Position numbers and translations under genes: made by a program. The notes under the pieces are model-generated. The model searched no databases and was not told the origin of the DNA. It saw only the letters and a program-made list of their open reading frames with translations. This document shows, piece after piece, positions 47,400 to 56,214 of a stretch of 64,000 nt of DNA (position 1 is its first letter; every line of letters begins with the position of its first letter). The stretch spans positions 248,001 to 312,000 of the forward strand of contig NZ_WWHU01000001.1 in assembly GCF_009862785.1 (NCBI RefSeq), written 5' to 3'. Origin of the DNA: Gordonia sp. SID5947. GTDB lineage: Bacteria; Actinomycetota; Actinomycetes; Mycobacteriales; Mycobacteriaceae.

Positions 47400-48689
47400 A
47401 TGACCGTCGAAGATGTTGCCGCAACAAGGGCTTTGCTGGACGAGAAGGCGCGCGACGCGCTGGGCGAACTGATCCGGACGCGCCACCATCTCCATTCCCA
47501 CCCCGAGCTGTCGAACCGCGAGGTCAACACGTCGGCTCTGGTTGCGGACCGCCTGCGGCGGGCGGGCCTCGACGAAGTCCGTACCGGCATCGCCGGGCAC
47601 GGGGTGGTCGGTGTCCTGCATGGTGGCCGCCCGGGAGAACGTGTCGCGGGTCTGCGGGCCGACATGGACGCACTCCCGGTCGCCGAGGCATCAGGTGTGG
47701 AGTTCGCGTCCACCGTCGTCGACGACGACTATCCGGGCGGTCCGTTCCCGGTGGCCCATGCCTGCGGGCACGATTGTCATACGTCGACGGTGCTGAGTGC
47801 GGCCGATGTGCTGGCGTCGGTGCGCGACGAATTGCCCGGCACGGTGATGTTCGTGTTCCAGCCCGCCGAAGAGGGTCCGCCCGTCGATGAGGTCGGCGGT
47901 GCCAAGGCCATGCTCGACGCCGGTGCGTTCACCGCACTGCGCCCCACGATGATGTTCGGCATGCACGTCGCCCCACTGCCCAAAGGTGTTGTCGGCTACG
48001 GGATCGGCAATCAGTACGCGGCGTCGTGTCTGGTGCGGATCGAGGTGGTCGGCAAGCAGGTGCACGGGTCGACCCCCTGGTTCGGCGTGGATCCGATGCC
48101 CGCGGTGGCGGACATCATCTCGGGAACCGGCCAGCTGTACCGTCAGGTGCCCGCGACGGATGCGGTGACGGTCTCGATCGGCCACATCGAGGATGTCGGC
48201 CGGTTCAACATCATCGGCGAACGGGTCACGTTGTGGGGCACCATCCGCTGCCTCGACGAGACCGACATGAGTACGGTCCAGGAGAACCTGCGCCGTATGG
48301 CCGAGCATCATGCCGCGGCATACGGCGCGAGTGCCGTCGTGGAGTATCTGCAGTACGTGCCGCCGTTGGCCAACACCGCCGAGTGGATCGACGCGATCCT
48401 GCCCACGGTGAAGCGGGTCATCGGTCCCGACCGGCTGGTCGAGATGCCCGGCATGCTCGGCTACGACGACATGTCCGAGTTCACCCGCGCGTTCGGTGGG
48501 GCCTACCTGAATTTCGGGACACAGGACACGCAGTTCGCCGGCACGTCGCTCGCGCCCGTCGACGGCGGGCGGGGTCTGGCGATGAACCACAGCCCTGCCT
48601 TCTACGCCGATGACGAGTGTCTCGTCGACAGTCTTCGCATCCACGTCCAGGTCGCATTCGATCACCTCGTCGGTGCCGCGCCCGCATGA
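47400..48689 (+). CDS. M20-family amidohydrolase
   Basis: A 429-residue M20D peptidase/amidohydrolase of the IAA-amino acid hydrolase type. Metal ligands lie in HACGHDCHT (about 120-128), QPAEEGPP and the C-terminal NHSPAF. RHHLHSHPELSNRE (28-41) is the typical M20D start. The dimerisation domain lies about 200-310. Substrates of this family are N-acyl amino acids or N-acetylated metabolites. The ATG at 47400 is chosen. It follows the CDF gene by 43 bases. Confidence 0.9.
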   Translation: MTVEDVAATRALLDEKARDALGELIRTRHHLHSHPELSNREVNTSALVADRLRRAGLDEVRTGIAGHGVVGVLHGGRPGERVAGLRADMDALPVAEASGVEFASTVVDDDYPGGPFPVAHACGHDCHTSTVLSAADVLASVRDELPGTVMFVFQPAEEGPPVDEVGGAKAMLDAGAFTALRPTMMFGMHVAPLPKGVVGYGIGNQYAASCLVRIEVVGKQVHGSTPWFGVDPMPAVADIISGTGQLYRQVPATDAVTVSIGHIEDVGRFNIIGERVTLWGTIRCLDETDMSTVQENLRRMAEHHAAAYGASAVVEYLQYVPPLANTAEWIDAILPTVKRVIGPDRLVEMPGMLGYDDMSEFTRAFGGAYLNFGTQDTQFAGTSLAPVDGGRGLAMNHSPAFYADDECLVDSLRIHVQVAFDHLVGAAPA

Positions 48690-48767
48690 TCCGCTGATCG
48701 GAGACGGATTCGGCGGGCGGCGTGGTCTGCCGGGCCGGGGGTGGCGATACCATTGGCACGAGCCTGT

Positions 48768-48808
48768 GGTCGCCGGTCGAGCGGCGACCGACCGTCGGGC
48801 GTTTTATT
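48768..48808 (+). terminator. possible terminator after the M20 gene
   Basis: Stem GGTCGCC (48768-48774) / GGCGACC (48783-48789) followed 12 bases later by TTTTATT. Weak; TTTTATTCA may equally be part of a promoter for the small membrane protein genes. Confidence 0.3.
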
Positions 48809-48869
48809 CAGACTGAGCGAAACTCGCGACCGGTGTCCGATTCGGCCGAACTGCGAGAAGAGGTGAACG

Positions 48870-49070
48870 ATGACATCGGTGAGTGCCTGGTGGGACAGTG
48901 TCGAGGAGTGGCTGACGGGACTGTCCTTCGTGCCGCAGCTCCTCGTGACCCTGGTGGTCGTCATCCCGTTGGCGGTTCTGATCGCGGCGGCCCTCAATCT
49001 GCTGGTCGACACCGTGTCCGACATCCTCGACCGCAGGCGGTTCGCCGATGACGACGGGAAGGGGCTCTAG
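48870..49070 (+). CDS. small single-span membrane protein upstream of the sulfate operon
   Basis: A 66-residue protein with one strongly hydrophobic segment (about 22-46, VPQLLVTLVVVIPLAVLIAA-type) between an aromatic/acidic N-terminus (WWDSVEEWL) and a charged C-terminus (DRRRFADDDGKGL). Mycobacteria have a small membrane protein in the same place (Rv2401A, from memory). The function is unknown. The next ORF starts four bases after its stop, and subI lies 230 bases downstream, so it may be co-transcribed with the sulfate transporter and act as a small regulatory subunit. Confidence 0.7.
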   Translation: MTSVSAWWDSVEEWLTGLSFVPQLLVTLVVVIPLAVLIAAALNLLVDTVSDILDRRRFADDDGKGL

Positions 49071-49073
49071 AAC

Positions 49074-49151
49074 ATGATCCGTTCCCGTGTGACGATCGCG
49101 CTGCTCGCGCTGCTCGTGCTCGTGGTCCTGGCGTGGGTGCTCACCCGCTAG
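49074..49151 (+). CDS. 25-residue single-span membrane peptide
   Basis: ATG AAA-free micro-ORF of 25 residues that opens MIRSRVTIAL and ends AWVLTR: two basic residues, a run of 17 Leu/Val/Ala residues, and a basic end. It starts three bases after the stop of the 66-residue gene, with GGAAGGGG about 10 bases upstream. Codon choice is GC-rich (CTGCTCGCGCTGCTC). Its position, ribosome-binding site and membrane character support a real small gene, but length alone cannot prove it. Confidence 0.5.
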   Translation: MIRSRVTIALLALLVLVVLAWVLTR

Positions 49152-49301
49152 CACAGCGAACTACGCGGCCCAAATCATGTACCTGACATGCAGAGGACGT
49201 CGCAAGGGCATTGCTAGCGTTTACGCGTCCAAGGTTGTGCCGGGGGCGGAGGGGCAATTGCTCGGTCATCCCGGTGTAGACGTGTGACCCCGGGAGGATT
49301 G
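49152..49301 (+). promoter_or_regulatory. subI upstream region with inverted repeat and short Cys-ending uORF
   Basis: A 150-base spacer. It holds the inverted repeat CATGT-ACCTG-ACATG (49176-49190) and a nine-codon ORF MQRTSQGHC (49188-49217) whose last sense codon is Cys TGC. An overlapping ORF beginning MYLTC (49177) also carries an early Cys codon. Either could sense cysteine as at sirA; the conserved RRHxDL motif is absent here. Confidence 0.35.
49292..49297 (+). promoter_or_regulatory. ribosome-binding site fixing the subI start
   Basis: GGGAGG, four bases before the GTG at 49302. It argues against the in-frame GTG at 49284. Confidence 0.6.
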
Positions 49302-50420
49302 GTGGCGAGATCCGTGATCGTGGAGAGATGGCGATCCGTCGTGGTGGCGGCTGCCGCACTCATGGGCATCACGTGTGTGACGGCCTGTGGGGCCGGCTCC
49401 ACCGACCAGCCCGGAGGTGCGGACATCTCGAGCGGGACGCGCCACCTGAACCTCGTGGCCTACGCCGTACCGAAGCCCGGGTTCGACGCCGTCATCCCGG
49501 CATTTCGAGAAACCGAGACAGGTCACGACATCGGTTTCTCCCAGTCCTACGGAGCCTCCGGCGACCAGTCCCGCAAGGTCGCCCGTCGGGTGCCCGCAGA
49601 CGTCGTCAACTTCTCGGTGGAGCCCGATGTGACACGTCTGGTGAAAGAGGGCGTCGTCGACGAGGACTGGAAGCAACAGGCACCGAACAACAGCACACCG
49701 TTCGGTTCAGTGGTGGCCCTGGTGGTGCGCAAGGGCAACCCGAAGAACATCCGGGACTGGGACGATCTCTTGCGGCCGGGCGTGCAGGTCGTCACGCCCA
49801 ATCCGGGCAGCTCGGGATCGGCGAAATGGAACCTCCTCGCGCCTTACGCAGCGAAGAGCAACGGGGGCCGGGATTCGCGGGCCGGTCTCGATTACGTCAG
49901 CGAACTGGTCCGGGATCACGTGACGGTGGTGCCCAAATCCGGCCGCGAGGCGACCACCGCGTTCGAGCAGGGGCAGGGCGACGTCCTGATCAGCTACGAG
50001 AACGAGGCGATCATGCTCAGCCGCGACAACGGGTCGGTGCCCGCAGACGAACAGGTCGATTACATCCTCCCGCCGCAGACCTTCAAGATCGAGAACCCGG
50101 TCGCCGTCGTCAACGGCTCCACCGACCAGTCGGCGGCCACGTCGTTTGTCGACTACCTGTTCACCCCCACGGCTCAGGAACTCTGGGCGCGAGAGGGGTT
50201 CCGGCCCGTGGTCCCGGAGGTCATCGCCCGGACCCACGATCTGTTTCCCGGCGACATCGCGAAGCTCTGGACGATCGAGGAGGTCGGCGCGGTCCTCGGA
50301 GCGGGAACGGCTGCGGGGAACGACGGCAAGGCCCTGACCGGGTGGGAAGCAGTCGACACCGCATTGTTCGGTGCCAAGGGCGCGATCACCGAGATCTACA
50401 ACGCCGGAGGCCGCCAATGA
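49302..50420 (+). CDS. subI: sulfate-binding lipoprotein
   Basis: A 372-residue periplasmic-type binding protein of the sulfate/thiosulfate (CysP/Sbp) family. A lipoprotein signal ends in the lipobox VTAC (C29). The mature part has SQSYGASGDQSRKV (the sulfate-binding GASGDQ loop), PADVVNFSVEPDV, TPNPGSSGSAKWNLLAPYA and YENEA. GTG 49302 is chosen by its ribosome-binding site. It overlaps cysT (ATGA), making the first gene of the ABC operon subI-cysT-cysW-cysA. Confidence 0.95.
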   Translation: MARSVIVERWRSVVVAAAALMGITCVTACGAGSTDQPGGADISSGTRHLNLVAYAVPKPGFDAVIPAFRETETGHDIGFSQSYGASGDQSRKVARRVPADVVNFSVEPDVTRLVKEGVVDEDWKQQAPNNSTPFGSVVALVVRKGNPKNIRDWDDLLRPGVQVVTPNPGSSGSAKWNLLAPYAAKSNGGRDSRAGLDYVSELVRDHVTVVPKSGREATTAFEQGQGDVLISYENEAIMLSRDNGSVPADEQVDYILPPQTFKIENPVAVVNGSTDQSAATSFVDYLFTPTAQELWAREGFRPVVPEVIARTHDLFPGDIAKLWTIEEVGAVLGAGTAAGNDGKALTGWEAVDTALFGAKGAITEIYNAGGRQ

Positions 50421-51268
50421 GTACGCACACGGCAGATCCCTCCGCGCCGGGAGGTTTTCTCGGGCGCAACCGAACGTTCAGCGGCGTCTCACCGTTCGGG
50501 GTCGGTGTCGCCTGGCTGTGGCTCAGCGTGATCGTGCTGCTGCCGCTCGCCGCGATCACCGTGCAGGCCTTCACCGACGGCTGGGGCGGGTTCTGGGATG
50601 CGATCTCCGACCCCAACGCACTCGATGCGTTGTGGATCACGGTCCTGGTGTCGGTGGTCGTCGCGCTCATCAACGTCGTTTTCGGCACGCTCATCGCCTG
50701 GGTGCTGGTGCGCGACGACTTCCCCGGCAAGGGATTCGTCAACGCGATCATCGATCTGCCGTTCGCGTTGCCGACGATCGTGGCCAGCCTGGTGCTGCTC
50801 TCGCTCTATGGTCCGAACAGTCCGATCGACATCCAGCTCAACGCGACGAAGCCCGCGCTGGTGGTCGCGCTGACATTTGTCACGCTCCCGTTCGTGGTGC
50901 GGCAGGTCCAGCCGGTACTCATCGAGCTCGACACCGACGTCGAGGAGGCCGCGGCGGTCCTGGGTGCGGGCAACTGGATCATCTGGACCAAGATCATCAT
51001 GCCCGCGCTGCTACCCGCCATCCTGACCGGCGCCGGACTCGCCTTCACCCGTGCGATCGGCGAGTTCGGCTCGGTGGTCCTGATCGGCGGCAACATTCCC
51101 GGTGACACCCAGGTGGCGTCGCAGTACATCCAACAGCAGATCGAGATCGACGAACCGGTCAATGCCGCGGCGGTCTCGGTGATGCTCCTGGCGATCGCGT
51201 TCGTCGCGCTGCTCGTCCTGCGGATCGTCGGTCGTCGACAGTCGATGCGAGAGGAGCAGGATCGGTGA
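50417..51268 (+). CDS. cysT: sulfate ABC transporter permease CysT
   Basis: A 283-residue inner-membrane permease with six helices. The EAA loop that contacts CysA is EEAAAVLGAGNWIIWTKIIMPAL (around 175-197). It belongs to the CysT/CysU side of the heterodimer, as judged by order and by the family segment FVNAIIDLPFALPTIVASL. It overlaps the genes on both sides by four bases. Confidence 0.95.
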   Translation: MSTHTADPSAPGGFLGRNRTFSGVSPFGVGVAWLWLSVIVLLPLAAITVQAFTDGWGGFWDAISDPNALDALWITVLVSVVVALINVVFGTLIAWVLVRDDFPGKGFVNAIIDLPFALPTIVASLVLLSLYGPNSPIDIQLNATKPALVVALTFVTLPFVVRQVQPVLIELDTDVEEAAAVLGAGNWIIWTKIIMPALLPAILTGAGLAFTRAIGEFGSVVLIGGNIPGDTQVASQYIQQQIEIDEPVNAAAVSVMLLAIAFVALLVLRIVGRRQSMREEQDR

Positions 51269-52194
51269 AGGTCTCCCGATTCACGCGCTACACGCTGCGG
51301 ACCGTCGCTCTCCTCTACGTGTTCATCCTTCTGGTCGTACCGGTCGGGCTCATCTTCTGGCGATCGTTCGAACACGGACTCGGACAGTTCTGGGAATGGA
51401 TCACCACCCCGGCAGCCATCGCCGCCCTGCAGCTGAGCCTGCTGATCGTGGTGATCGTGGTGCCACTCAACGTGATCTTCGGCATCGTGACCGCGCTCGC
51501 CCTCGTTCGGGGCCGGTTCCCGGGCAAGGGATTCCTGCAGGGCGTGGTGGACCTGCCGTTCGCGGTCTCACCGGTCGTGGCAGGTGTCGCGCTCATCCTG
51601 CTGTGGGGATACGGGGGATGGTTCGGCGGCATCGAGAGCACGGGATTCCGCATCATCTTCGGGTTCCCGGGCCTCGTCCTCGCGACCTTGTTCGTCACCT
51701 TGCCCTTTGTGGTGCGCGAGGTGGAACCGGTGTTGCGCGAGATCGGCACCGAGCAGGAACAGGCGGCGGCGACGCTGGGCGCCAACGGATGGCAGACCTT
51801 CAGTCGCATCACGTTGCCCGCGATCCGATGGGGCCTCACCTACGGCATCGTCCTCACGATCGCGCGTGCCCTCGGCGAATACGGGGCGGTGACGATGGTG
51901 TCGTCAAACTTTCCGGGCATCTCGCAGACGTTGACGCTCTTGGTGAACTCGCGCTACACCGATGACTACAACGAGTTCGGCGCCTACGCCGCGGCGACGC
52001 TGCTGATGCTGGTGGCCATTCTCGTCCTGGTGGCGATGACGCTCGTCGAACGGCGGGCGAAGGGGCGGTACGCGGATGCGAGTGAGACCTACGCCGCAGG
52101 CAGCAAGTCCGGGCCAGAGGTCGATCTGACCGTCCCCCACGGGCCCACATCCGTCGATGCCCGGCAAGTCGTGCAGCACAAGGAAGGCGTGTGA
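51265..52194 (+). CDS. cysW: sulfate ABC transporter permease CysW
   Basis: A 309-residue permease with six helices; EAA loop around [21 protein letters not shown]. Family signature [20 protein letters not shown]. It has a C-terminal hydrophilic extension of about 40 residues ([14 protein letters not shown] ... HKEGV) after the last helix, found in mycobacterial-type CysW. GTG start at 51265. It stops one base before the cysA start. Confidence 0.95.
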   Translation: MKVSRFTRYTLRTVALLYVFILLVVPVGLIFWRSFEHGLGQFWEWITTPAAIAALQLSLLIVVIVVPLNVIFGIVTALALVRGRFPGKGFLQGVVDLPFAVSPVVAGVALILLWGYGGWFGGIESTGFRIIFGFPGLVLATLFVTLPFVVREVEPVLREIGTEQEQAAATLGANGWQTFSRITLPAIRWGLTYGIVLTIARALGEYGAVTMVSSNFPGISQTLTLLVNSRYTDDYNEFGAYAAATLLMLVAILVLVAMTLVERRAKGRYADASETYAAGSKSGPEVDLTVPHGPTSVDARQVVQHKEGV

Positions 52195-52195
52195 C

Positions 52196-53191
52196 ATGTC
52201 CATCTCGGTTATCGGGGCGAACAAACGCTATGGCGATTTCGCGGCGCTCGACGACGTGTCGATCGACATCCCGGAAGGGTCGTTGACGTCGTTGCTCGGG
52301 CCGTCGGGCTCCGGGAAATCCACTCTGCTCCGGGCGATCGCGGGTCTGGACAGTCTCGACTCGGGCACCGTCATCATCAGCGGGAACGACGTGTCGGGTG
52401 CGTCGCCACAGAAGCGCGACATCGGTTTCGTCTTCCAGCATTACGCGGCGTTCAAGCATCTGACCGTGCGCGACAACATCGCCTTCGGACTCAAGATCCG
52501 CAAGCGGCCCAAGGCCCAGATAGACGCCAAGGTCGATGAGTTGCTCGACATCGTGGGACTCACGGTGTTCCAGCGGCGGTATCCGTCGCAGTTGTCGGGC
52601 GGTCAACGTCAACGCATGGCACTGGCCCGCGCCCTGGCGGTCGATCCGCAGGTGCTGCTCCTCGACGAGCCTTTCGGCGCCCTGGACGCGAAGGTACGTG
52701 AGGATCTGCGAAAGTGGTTGCGCCGACTACACGAGGATGTCAACGTGACGACCGTCCTGGTGACGCACGACCAGCAGGAGGCCCTCGACGTGAGTGACCG
52801 GATCGCCGTGCTCAACAAGGGGCGGATCGAGCAGGTCGGTGCACCGGATGACCTCTATGACCGTCCGGCCAACGAATTCGTGGCATCGTTCCTCGGCTCG
52901 ACCGTGCGACTCAACGGAGAACTGGTGCGCCCGCACGACATCCGGATCGGACGGAACCCGGAGATGGCGTTGCCGGCGGCGGATGCGTCGCTCGACACCG
53001 GTGTGATCAAGGCGACGGTGGCGCGCGTGGTCCACCTCGGATTCGAGACCCGGGTGGAACTGATCGCGGCCACCACCGGTGACGAGTTCCAGGCCCAGAT
53101 CACGCGAGGCGACGCCAACGCACTCAATCTACAAGCGGGAGAGGCGATCTACGCCCGTGCAACGAAGGTGGCCGCACTCAGCGACTCCTGA
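52196..53191 (+). CDS. cysA: sulfate ABC transporter ATP-binding protein
   Basis: A 331-residue ABC ATPase. Walker A GPSGSGKS (35-42), signature LSGGQRQR, Walker [12 protein letters not shown] and switch His in [10 protein letters not shown]. The C-terminal TOBE-like regulatory domain (about 240-331) is shorter than in E. coli. It couples ATP hydrolysis to sulfate import by SubI/CysT/CysW. Its 3' end overlaps the convergent CbiX gene by 63 bases. Confidence 0.95.
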   Translation: MSISVIGANKRYGDFAALDDVSIDIPEGSLTSLLGPSGSGKSTLLRAIAGLDSLDSGTVIISGNDVSGASPQKRDIGFVFQHYAAFKHLTVRDNIAFGLKIRKRPKAQIDAKVDELLDIVGLTVFQRRYPSQLSGGQRQRMALARALAVDPQVLLLDEPFGALDAKVREDLRKWLRRLHEDVNVTTVLVTHDQQEALDVSDRIAVLNKGRIEQVGAPDDLYDRPANEFVASFLGSTVRLNGELVRPHDIRIGRNPEMALPAADASLDTGVIKATVARVVHLGFETRVELIAATTGDEFQAQITRGDANALNLQAGEAIYARATKVAALSDS

Positions 53192-53938
53192 GTGTGCGAG
53201 TCCCGGGTGCGGGGTGGTGAGTTCGGATGCCGCAGACCAATAGTGGTGGCACACCGCGTCGACGATGTCGCGGTGGGCGCCCAGCGGTCCGGCGACCAGG
53301 GCGCCTGGCGCATGGGTGTCGAGCGCGGCCTCGACCCGTTCGGTGAGCAGTCCCGCGGACAGGAAGTATGGGCTCACCGCGATGCGGTCCGCGCCCGCGG
53401 TGCGGAGCCGTCGAACAGCGTTGCGCAGGTGCTGCTCTCGTGGTCCGAGCTTGGTGGCGAACACCACCTCCACCGGTCGGTTCAGCAGAGTGGACAGCTC
53501 GATGGCCCTGCGCCGGACGTGGCGATCGGCGCCGGGATCCGATGAACCGACGGCACTCAGGATGATGCCGACACGCTCTTCTGCCGACGCGCCCACCCCG
53601 GCCTCGGACAGCCGATCGGCCAGTGCATTCGCCAGCGGGAAGGTTCCGATGACCTCGGATCGGATCACCACGCGACCGGGCCGGTCGTGTTCGGCGATGA
53701 TCGCGGGGAGATCGATCTTCTGGTGATACCCGGCGGCGAAGAGCAGGGGCACCGCCACACAGTCGCCGGCGATCTCCCCGAGTGCATCGCCGACCAGCGG
53801 TGCGTTGAGATCGAGATACGCCAACCGTACGTCGACACCCGGCAGCGCGCAGGACACGGCGTCGCGGACGCGGCCGGCGGTAGCCGGGAAGCGCGCGTCA
53901 CGACTACCGTGTGCGACCAGCAGCAGGGTGGGAGTCAC
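53129..53938 (-). CDS. sirohydrochlorin chelatase/CbiX family protein
   Basis: A 269-residue protein of the CbiX/SirB class II chelatase fold, with two repeated halves. The first carries [10 protein letters not shown] (H10) and [10 protein letters not shown] (H72), the metal-binding His pair. The second half ([14 protein letters not shown] ... [11 protein letters not shown]) is degenerate at these positions. It probably inserts Fe2+ into sirohydrochlorin to give the siroheme of SirA. It closes the sirA-cysH-cysD-cysN run, the same gene order as mycobacteria (che1). Confidence 0.88.
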   Translation of the reverse strand: MTPTLLLVAHGSRDARFPATAGRVRDAVSCALPGVDVRLAYLDLNAPLVGDALGEIAGDCVAVPLLFAAGYHQKIDLPAIIAEHDRPGRVVIRSEVIGTFPLANALADRLSEAGVGASAEERVGIILSAVGSSDPGADRHVRRRAIELSTLLNRPVEVVFATKLGPREQHLRNAVRRLRTAGADRIAVSPYFLSAGLLTERVEAALDTHAPGALVAGPLGAHRDIVDAVCHHYWSAASELTTPHPGLAHSGVAECGHLRCTGVDRLSRL

Positions 53939-53960
53939 CGAAACCGAATCCTCGACGAGC

Positions 53961-55265
53961 TCAGACGAGTTCGGGCGTGTCCGAGAGATGCAGATTCGCC
54001 AGGGCGTCGCCGACGAGGCCGGCGCCCAGGGTGTTGCCGCCTTGCGGATCGATCAGCAGGAAGCTGCCGGACTCGCGGTTGACCTGGTAGTCGTCCGGGG
54101 CGATCGGTTCTGCGGTCTGGATCGCGATACGACCGATCTGGTTCAGCTCCACCGTGTCCGGGCCGTCGATCTGTGTCAGCGTCTGCTCGTCGAACAACAC
54201 CTCGAGCCCGCCGACGATTGCCTGCGTGGTCCTGGTGCCGTGCTTGAGCAGCAACCGGGCGCCCGGACGCAATGGCTTCTCGGCCAGCCAGCAGACGGTC
54301 GCGGTGAACTGCTGGGCCGGTTCCGGTGCGTCTGCGACTGCGGCGATGAGGTCGCCGCGCGAGACGTCCACGTCATCGTCGAGGAGCAGCGTGACGCTGC
54401 GACCGGTGTGAGCGGTGGTGAGTTCGCCGTCGGCGGTGTCGATCTGACGGACGGTGCTCCGGACGCCGGAAGGCAGGATCACCACCTCGTCACCCACCGA
54501 GACACGACCGGCCGCGATCTGCCCCGCATATCCGCGGTAGTCGGGGTACTCGGGGGTGCGCGGTCGGATCACGTACTGAACCGGGAAACGCAGCCCGACA
54601 GGCCGCGGATCGGGAACGTTCGGGACCGTCTCGAGGTGTTCGATCAGCGCCGGACCGTGGTAATACGGGGTGTTCTCGGAACGGGTGGCGACGTTGTCGC
54701 CGTGCAGGGCAGACACCGGGATGGCGGTCACCTGCTCCGGTGACCATCCCAACGACCGCGTGAGCTCGGTGAACTCGGCGGAGATCTGTGCGAAGGCTGC
54801 CTCCTGGTCGTCGACCAGGTCGATCTTGTTGACGGCCAACACGAGCTGCGGCACCCCGAGGAGTGCCATCACCGCGGTGTGGCGACGCGTCTGCGCGACC
54901 ACTCCGTTGCGTGCGTCGACCAGCAAGATCACCAGCTGGGCGGTCGACGCACCGGATACGGTGTTGCGCGTGTATTGCACGTGCCCGGGGGTGTCGGCGA
55001 GGACGAATGACCTTGCAGGCGTGGCGAAGTAGCGGTACGCGACGTCGATGGTGATGCCCTGCTCGCGCTCGGCGCGCAGTCCGTCCACCAGCAGCGACAG
55101 GTCGGGCCCCTCGAGGCCGCGGTCGACCGACGCCTTGGTGACGGCGTCGATCTGGTCGGCGAGAACCGATTTGGTGTCGTAGAGCAGCCGGCCGACGAGG
55201 GTCGACTTGCCGTCGTCGACACTGCCGGCGGTCGCGATACGGAGAAGGTCGGGAGCGTGTGACAT
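53961..55265 (-). CDS. cysN: sulfate adenylyltransferase subunit 1 (GTPase)
   Basis: A 434-residue CysN, the GTPase subunit that drives APS formation by CysD. G1 is GSVDDGKST (14-22), G3 DTPGHVQYTRN and G4 NKIDL. It has EF-Tu-like domains 2 and 3 and then ends: the C-terminal APS kinase (CysC) domain seen in mycobacterial CysNC is missing. Since CysH here reduces APS directly, no PAPS is needed for sulfide formation. The start ATG shares its A with the cysD stop (TGATG). Confidence 0.94.
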   Translation of the reverse strand: MSHAPDLLRIATAGSVDDGKSTLVGRLLYDTKSVLADQIDAVTKASVDRGLEGPDLSLLVDGLRAEREQGITIDVAYRYFATPARSFVLADTPGHVQYTRNTVSGASTAQLVILLVDARNGVVAQTRRHTAVMALLGVPQLVLAVNKIDLVDDQEAAFAQISAEFTELTRSLGWSPEQVTAIPVSALHGDNVATRSENTPYYHGPALIEHLETVPNVPDPRPVGLRFPVQYVIRPRTPEYPDYRGYAGQIAAGRVSVGDEVVILPSGVRSTVRQIDTADGELTTAHTGRSVTLLLDDDVDVSRGDLIAAVADAPEPAQQFTATVCWLAEKPLRPGARLLLKHGTRTTQAIVGGLEVLFDEQTLTQIDGPDTVELNQIGRIAIQTAEPIAPDDYQVNRESGSFLLIDPQGGNTLGAGLVGDALANLHLSDTPELV

Positions 55266-56214
55266 CAGAAGTATCCTTCGCGTTTGCGGTCTTCCATCGC
55301 GGCCTCGGAGACCCGGTCGTCGCCGCGGGTCGCGCCGCGCTCGGTGAGTCGCGAGGCGGCCACCTCGGCCAGCACCGCATCGTTGTCGGTGGCGTCGGAG
55401 AGCACGGCGCCGGTCGACGATCCGTCGCCGACGGTCCGGTAGCGCACCCAGCGGCGTTCCAGGGTCTCGCCGTCGCGCGGACCACCCCACGACCCGGGGT
55501 CATCCACATGCCGTCGCGCAGGAACACGTCGCGCTCGTGGGCGTAGTAGATCTGCGGCAGCAACACCTGTTCGCGGGCGATGTAGCGCCAGATGTCGAGT
55601 TCGGTCCAGTTCGAGAGCGGGAACACGCGGACGTGCTCACCCGGCGCGTGGCGGCCGTTGTAGAGGTTCCACAGCTCAGGTCGCTGGCGTTTCGGATCCC
55701 ATTGACCGAAGGCGTTGCGCAAGGAAAAGATTCGCTCCTTGGCGCGCGAGCGCTCTTCGTCGCGACGGCCGCCGCCGAAGACGGCGTCGAAGCGGTTCTC
55801 GGTGATCGCGTCGAGCAGCGGGATGGTCTGCAACGGATTGCGGACACCATCGGGACGCTCCGTGAGTCGTCCGTCGGCGAGATAGTCCTCCACCTTCGCC
55901 ACGTGCAGGCGCAACCCGTGCCGCTCGACCACCTGGTCGCGGAACTCCAGCACCTCGGTGAGGTTGTGGCCGGTGTCCACGTGCAGCAGCGAGAACGGCA
56001 GGGGAGCGGGCCAGAAGGCCTTGAGCGCCAGGTGCAACAGCACCGTGGAGTCCTTGCCGCCCGAGAAGAGGATCACCGGACGCTCGAACTCGCCGGCCAC
56101 CTCACGGAAGATGTGGATGGCCTCGGACTCGAGAGCGTCGAGCGTGGAGAAATCGTCGGCGTCGGCCTCGACCGCGGAGGCGCTGCTGGTGACGGTTGCG
56201 TCGGCGATGGTCAT
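55265..56214 (-). CDS. cysD: sulfate adenylyltransferase subunit 2 (apparent frameshift at 55496-55499)
   Basis: CysD, the ATP pyrophosphatase subunit that makes APS. The PP-loop is SGGKDST (51-57). The frame breaks after GMWMTPG: the coding strand has C4 where five are needed, and one added C restores GSWGGPRDGETLERRWVRYRTVG and a normal end in EDRKREGYF. The repaired length is 316 residues. Both halves are well conserved, so the break is probably an assembly error. Overlaps cysH by four bases and cysN by one. Confidence 0.93.
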
